From Dyella sp. EPa41 (GTDB lineage: Bacteria > Pseudomonadota > Gammaproteobacteria > Xanthomonadales > Rhodanobacteraceae), in NCBI RefSeq assembly GCF_016586165.1, contig NZ_BCPR01000012.1:1-64000 (forward strand): a stretch of DNA of 64,000 nt, read 5' to 3'. A program made the position numbers and the translations under genes. The notes beneath the pieces are model-generated. The model had not been told where the DNA came from. It searched no databases and saw only the letters and a program-made list of their open reading frames with translations. Each line of letters opens with the position of its first letter. Within the stretch, counting starts at the first letter, position 1. Of this stretch, positions 63,201 to 64,000 are shown one piece after another.

Positions 63201-63396
63201 CCGCGCCATACAGCTCGACCATGCGCAGCGTGCCCTGCACCTGGTGCAGGCTGTCCGCACAGGAGCGCATCGCATCGCGGTTGCCCGGATTGTCGACGTA
63301 GGACTCCAACGCCTCGCGGGCGACCGAGAGCGTCTCGTCGAGCTCGGGCTTGACCCACTGCAGGGTGGTGAAATCGATGTTGTCTTGAAGTCTCAT
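57268..63396 (-). CDS. chpA: Hybrid chemotaxis histidine kinase ChpA/PilL with multiple Hpt domains
   Basis: 2042 residues, the core kinase of the type IV pilus chemosensory system. The N-terminal 650 residues are helical-bundle repeats with a degenerate phosphotransfer motif at His51 (LHQVQGT). Clear Hpt domains follow: FHTLKGSGRLVG (His732), VHTLHGAIAMV (His919, lysine replaced by His) and LHTLKGGARIAG (His1309), separated by long acidic Glu/Ala-rich linkers. Then come the dimerisation helix (VNHAGEVAIYRSRLE), the CheA ATPase (LRNAVVHGFES, about 1620; SDDGRGLD; GRGVGMDVV), a CheW domain and a C-terminal receiver with VVDDSITMRK and Asp1965 in LLDIEMPRMDG. It controls pilus extension/retraction and cAMP in Pseudomonas; the same is inferred here. 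Confidence 0.95.
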   Translation of the reverse strand: MRLQDNIDFTTLQWVKPELDETLSVAREALESYVDNPGNRDAMRSCADSLHQVQGTLRMVELYGAAMVTEEMETLSISLLEDHVADREEAYAALMRGLMQLPDYLERLSGGHRDVPVVLLPLLNDLRSSRGQQALHESALFTPDLEVVLPPQAPHAPQTISVERQRSEITTLRLRFQQQLLGWFRGQGNDQQLGGMIQTLDAITARCQSVPGRRLWWIAAGVLEGVQHGALKGQAGEVRQLIGKVDRSIRQLVEHGEASLRGGDADELARKLLYVVGQVRQGSPRMEQLRQTYALDALLPEASEVEHARGSMSGHNRALLDSVAKALKDDLLRVKEALDLFLRQADADPAQLASQTEVLERVGDTLGMLALGVPRRVVNEQRRVLDEIANRVRAPDEELLLDVAGALLYVEASLDDHIESLGAEDEHVPESATAMLPRSEARHILATLMHEATANTGKVKDAIVAYVESGWQPQQLADVATLMDEVAGAMRMLSAPRPAELAEGIGRFVGNELLADRRVPSSAQMDHLADALAALEYYLEAAREHRGGLEHILDVAEHSLSTLGYWPPPAARVVEHDELDDAPEHVAKTAEAALAAALANQPELTESVSLAHGEDLSGLVVGHSETPEPAPHEITGLRLADSEHISPQEVVGAGEDDWIEIEEEIVEEVPVAGSTAVDAGFHTSTAGIDDDIRDIFLEEMQEEIDSLHAARQAWLVDPTRLDELTSIRRSFHTLKGSGRLVGATLLGEFAWKVENMLNRVLDQSIAPHEGVQAVVSAAIDALPQLRAALTGQNVVTAPVAAIMDTAERIAAGQEDARIADVAPMATETVRRVVRRRVPRVRASAADIPSDSLAGIEPVEEAPVATEDHLIEAPVMPPIDPVLLEILRSEVAQYLATIRTNINRGDGELRVDDGLLRAVHTLHGAIAMVDIPLLTQLLSPLESLLKRLRAAGLPLSAEGVYLLSQSADAVDHVMNQFDAPSPQLPDLDGLIQRLTELRDSQPEPQVAHVLFEPHADELDSVAAAGEGAHEEALGASLDAALSDASGHGAEWDANLVAPTESANDNYADELLAALGEFNLDAHLPPAGPVAPGPESTVGLSLPNAGVDEDQFADVYAELLGDVESLEIAPAAEAVDPLEEGLVAEEIDLDEALAFGLIEEPAEAAEDAASNVTFHVAAEDVAAISEEPEAAEDMAPVDAGIDVTEESIEALVPATEFAIEPLVEAVVEPVPETVAEEPVAAAPAETAAPSQEVEDEDGEGMVSPSQIDPDLLEIFIEEAREILDHSDGVLAQWRVEPTESAHLAELQRDLHTLKGGARIAGMAPVGDLTHAIETALEKPLNPESAQFGELIAALEAGFDLLHGLVQRVSHGKSIAYPQAMIDRFLGMGEGSSEASAAPASATRVPFPERAKLPELLPEEREEAASTSQEQIRVRAELLDTLVNHAGEVAIYRSRLEQQVAGYRFNLVELDQTVQRLRSQLRMLEIETEAQIIARFQREHREAGMAVFDPLELDRFSQLQQYSRALAESVSDLVSIQGMLDELTRQAETLLIQQSRVSSELQEGLLRTRMLPFDTMVPNLRRTLRQAAQEEGKSAQLYVEGAHGEMDRNLLDRIKAPFEHMLRNAVVHGFESPAERRKAGKPEEGALRIRVAREATEVVVRVSDDGRGLDREAIRTRGIERGLIRADTRISDDQVLALITQPGFSTASVVTQLAGRGVGMDVVANEIKQLGGALSIESTAGEGTTFVLRLPFTLAVTQAILVRIGEATFAIPMTSVQGVARISPSELAERVAEAEPVFTYAGEDYSIHDLSDLLGIAASHATDEEQIPLLLTRSGDLRAAIRIDAVIGSREIVVKSVGPQVSSVPGILGATIMGDGSVLIILDLAPLVRHGTARRLQRLEEGLSAVATPVVEEPRVRPLVMVVDDSITMRKVTGRVLERHEYEVTTAKDGVDALEKLHDRVPDLMLLDIEMPRMDGYELATHMKADPRLRDVPIIMITSRTGDKHRQRAFDIGVDRYLGKPYQEAELLAQIGEVLEQRTLESLNG

Positions 63397-63742
63397 GCGC
63401 CCCTCTCAGCGGCCACGTAACGCTTTGTCACGCAACCGGCGAGGTTGCCCCCTGTGAAAATCGTTATTAGAGCCTGAACTATGTCTTTCCATTGCCCGCG
63501 TTGGTCATCTGCGCTTGCCAGGGAGTGATGCGTGGTGCCGCACCTGACGGGTAGTCAGGTCAAGCCGCGCACGACTTCCTGCCGGGAGCCGATGGCCAAC
63601 CCTCCGGGCCAGGTCTGTTTGCCCGCCATCCTGCGTCATCACTCGGTCGTGTATCGACATACATTCCCTCGTTCTTCCTTGTCTGGCAGGCAAACCGGTT
63701 CTGGCGCGGGCAATGGGAAGACATGGTTCAGGCCCTCCCTAC
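63397..63742. other. Intergenic region between pilJ and chpA
   Basis: A 346-base gap, unusually long for a chemosensory operon. The short frames here have no recognisable product. It includes two CGGGAG/CCTCCGGG-like GC-rich palindromic patches but no clear terminator with a T run, so a chpA promoter is likely in it. It could alternatively hold remains of a lost gene. Confidence 0.4.
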
Positions 63743-64000
63743 TCAACCCGGCAGCTTGAAGTGCGCCACCGAACGACGCAGGTCGCTCGCCAGCTGCGCC
63801 AGGTAACCAATCGAATCGGCCGTCTGGCTTGCACCCTGCGAGGTCTGCGAGGTGATTTCCTGGATCGCATTCATCGATACCGAAATATCGGTTGCCGCGG
63901 TCGACTGCTGGCGCGCCTGCGTGGAGATGTTTTGAATCAGCGCGGACAGGTCGTGCGACACGCGCTCGATGTCGCCCAGTGCGCTGCCCGCGTCCTCCGC
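63743..64000 (-). CDS. pilJ: Type IV pilus methyl-accepting chemotaxis protein PilJ, C-terminal part
   Basis: The last 85 residues of a chemoreceptor; the gene continues beyond the window edge in frame. The visible coiled coil reads ISTQARQQSTAATDISVSMN then AIQEITSQTSQGASQTADSI and ends LASDLRRSVAHFKLPG, the PilJ-type C-terminus with the AIQEITSQT helix and short FKLP tail. PilJ is the receptor that signals to ChpA, the next gene. It is truncated by the window, not by mutation. Confidence 0.88.
   Translation of the reverse strand, partial: AEDAGSALGDIERVSHDLSALIQNISTQARQQSTAATDISVSMNAIQEITSQTSQGASQTADSIGYLAQLASDLRRSVAHFKLPG

Noticed and set aside
57133-63420. Very long plus-strand open frames (57133-60753 and 60793-63420) opposite chpA
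   Set aside because: They are antisense to a 2042-residue gene with clear Hpt, ATPase, CheW and receiver motifs. Their sequences are rich in His, Arg, Gly and Leu with no domain, as expected from high-GC mirror frames.

Overview
The window looks like chromosomal DNA of a high-GC gammaproteobacterium of the Xanthomonadales, probably the Rhodanobacteraceae (Dyella, Luteibacter or Rhodanobacter type). This is inferred from gene content and order: a pilA-pilB-pilC-pilD-coaE block, a Chp (pilJ-chpA-chpB-chpC) block, a RegB/RegA pair, dense coding and GTAG-headed REP repeats. No rRNA, tRNA, CRISPR, prophage or insertion sequence was recognised.

Layout. 1-4780: a decayed fragment of an S9 peptidase, a type IV pilin, an intact S9 peptidase and a second pilin. 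Both pilins have matching -24/-12 (sigma-54) promoter elements and shared leader blocks, which reads as a tandem duplication of a peptidase-pilin unit. 4833-16930: a glycan or glycosylation island lying between the pilins and pilB. On the plus strand it has a GT-C-like membrane protein with a TPR-like tail and three methyltransferases. On the minus strand, converging on these, are a GT2, two GT4 transferases, an asparagine-synthase-like amidotransferase, a flippase-like membrane protein and a zinc-ribbon methyltransferase. A wrecked sugar aminotransferase (DegT/ArnB type) lies at its pilB-side edge. 17177-21868: pilB, pilC, pilD, coaE. 21875-25166 (minus): lgt, thyA, folA and a Nudix/ThiE-like fusion. 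25501-28362: a TonB-dependent receptor. 28453-31100: two TPM-domain proteins, LemA and diacylglycerol kinase, with two REP pairs. 31331-34916: a POT peptide transporter and the RegB/RegA redox two-component pair. 34980-39863: an isoaspartyl peptidase/asparaginase, a single-chain 3-oxoacid CoA-transferase and a secreted reprolysin-like metalloprotease. 39868-41606: a second two-component pair with an atypical kinase. 41717-46725: tesA, divergent ybbA-ybbP and an anion permease. 46733-48183: two small exported proteins. 48266-52415 (minus): gspN, an inositol-monophosphatase-family phosphatase, a small membrane protein, nudE, cysQ and mazG. 52477-55099: bioA, a small exported protein and rsmE. 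55138-64000 (minus): the Chp chemosensory cluster, cut by the window edge inside pilJ.

How the genes work together. Type IV pili are the main theme. The window encodes two pilin subunits, the extension ATPase, the platform protein, the prepilin peptidase, a probable surface-glycan or pilin-glycosylation set between them, and the Chp system that controls twitching. Other functional groups are thymidylate/folate metabolism with lipoprotein maturation, nucleotide clean-up (mazG, nudE, the Nudix fusion, cysQ) and redox or envelope sensing. The points most worth a second look are the duplicated peptidase-pilin unit, the degraded aminotransferase in the glycan island, the fused CoA-transferase, a ChpB-like protein with no visible catalytic serine, and a histidine kinase with eroded ATP-binding glycine boxes.
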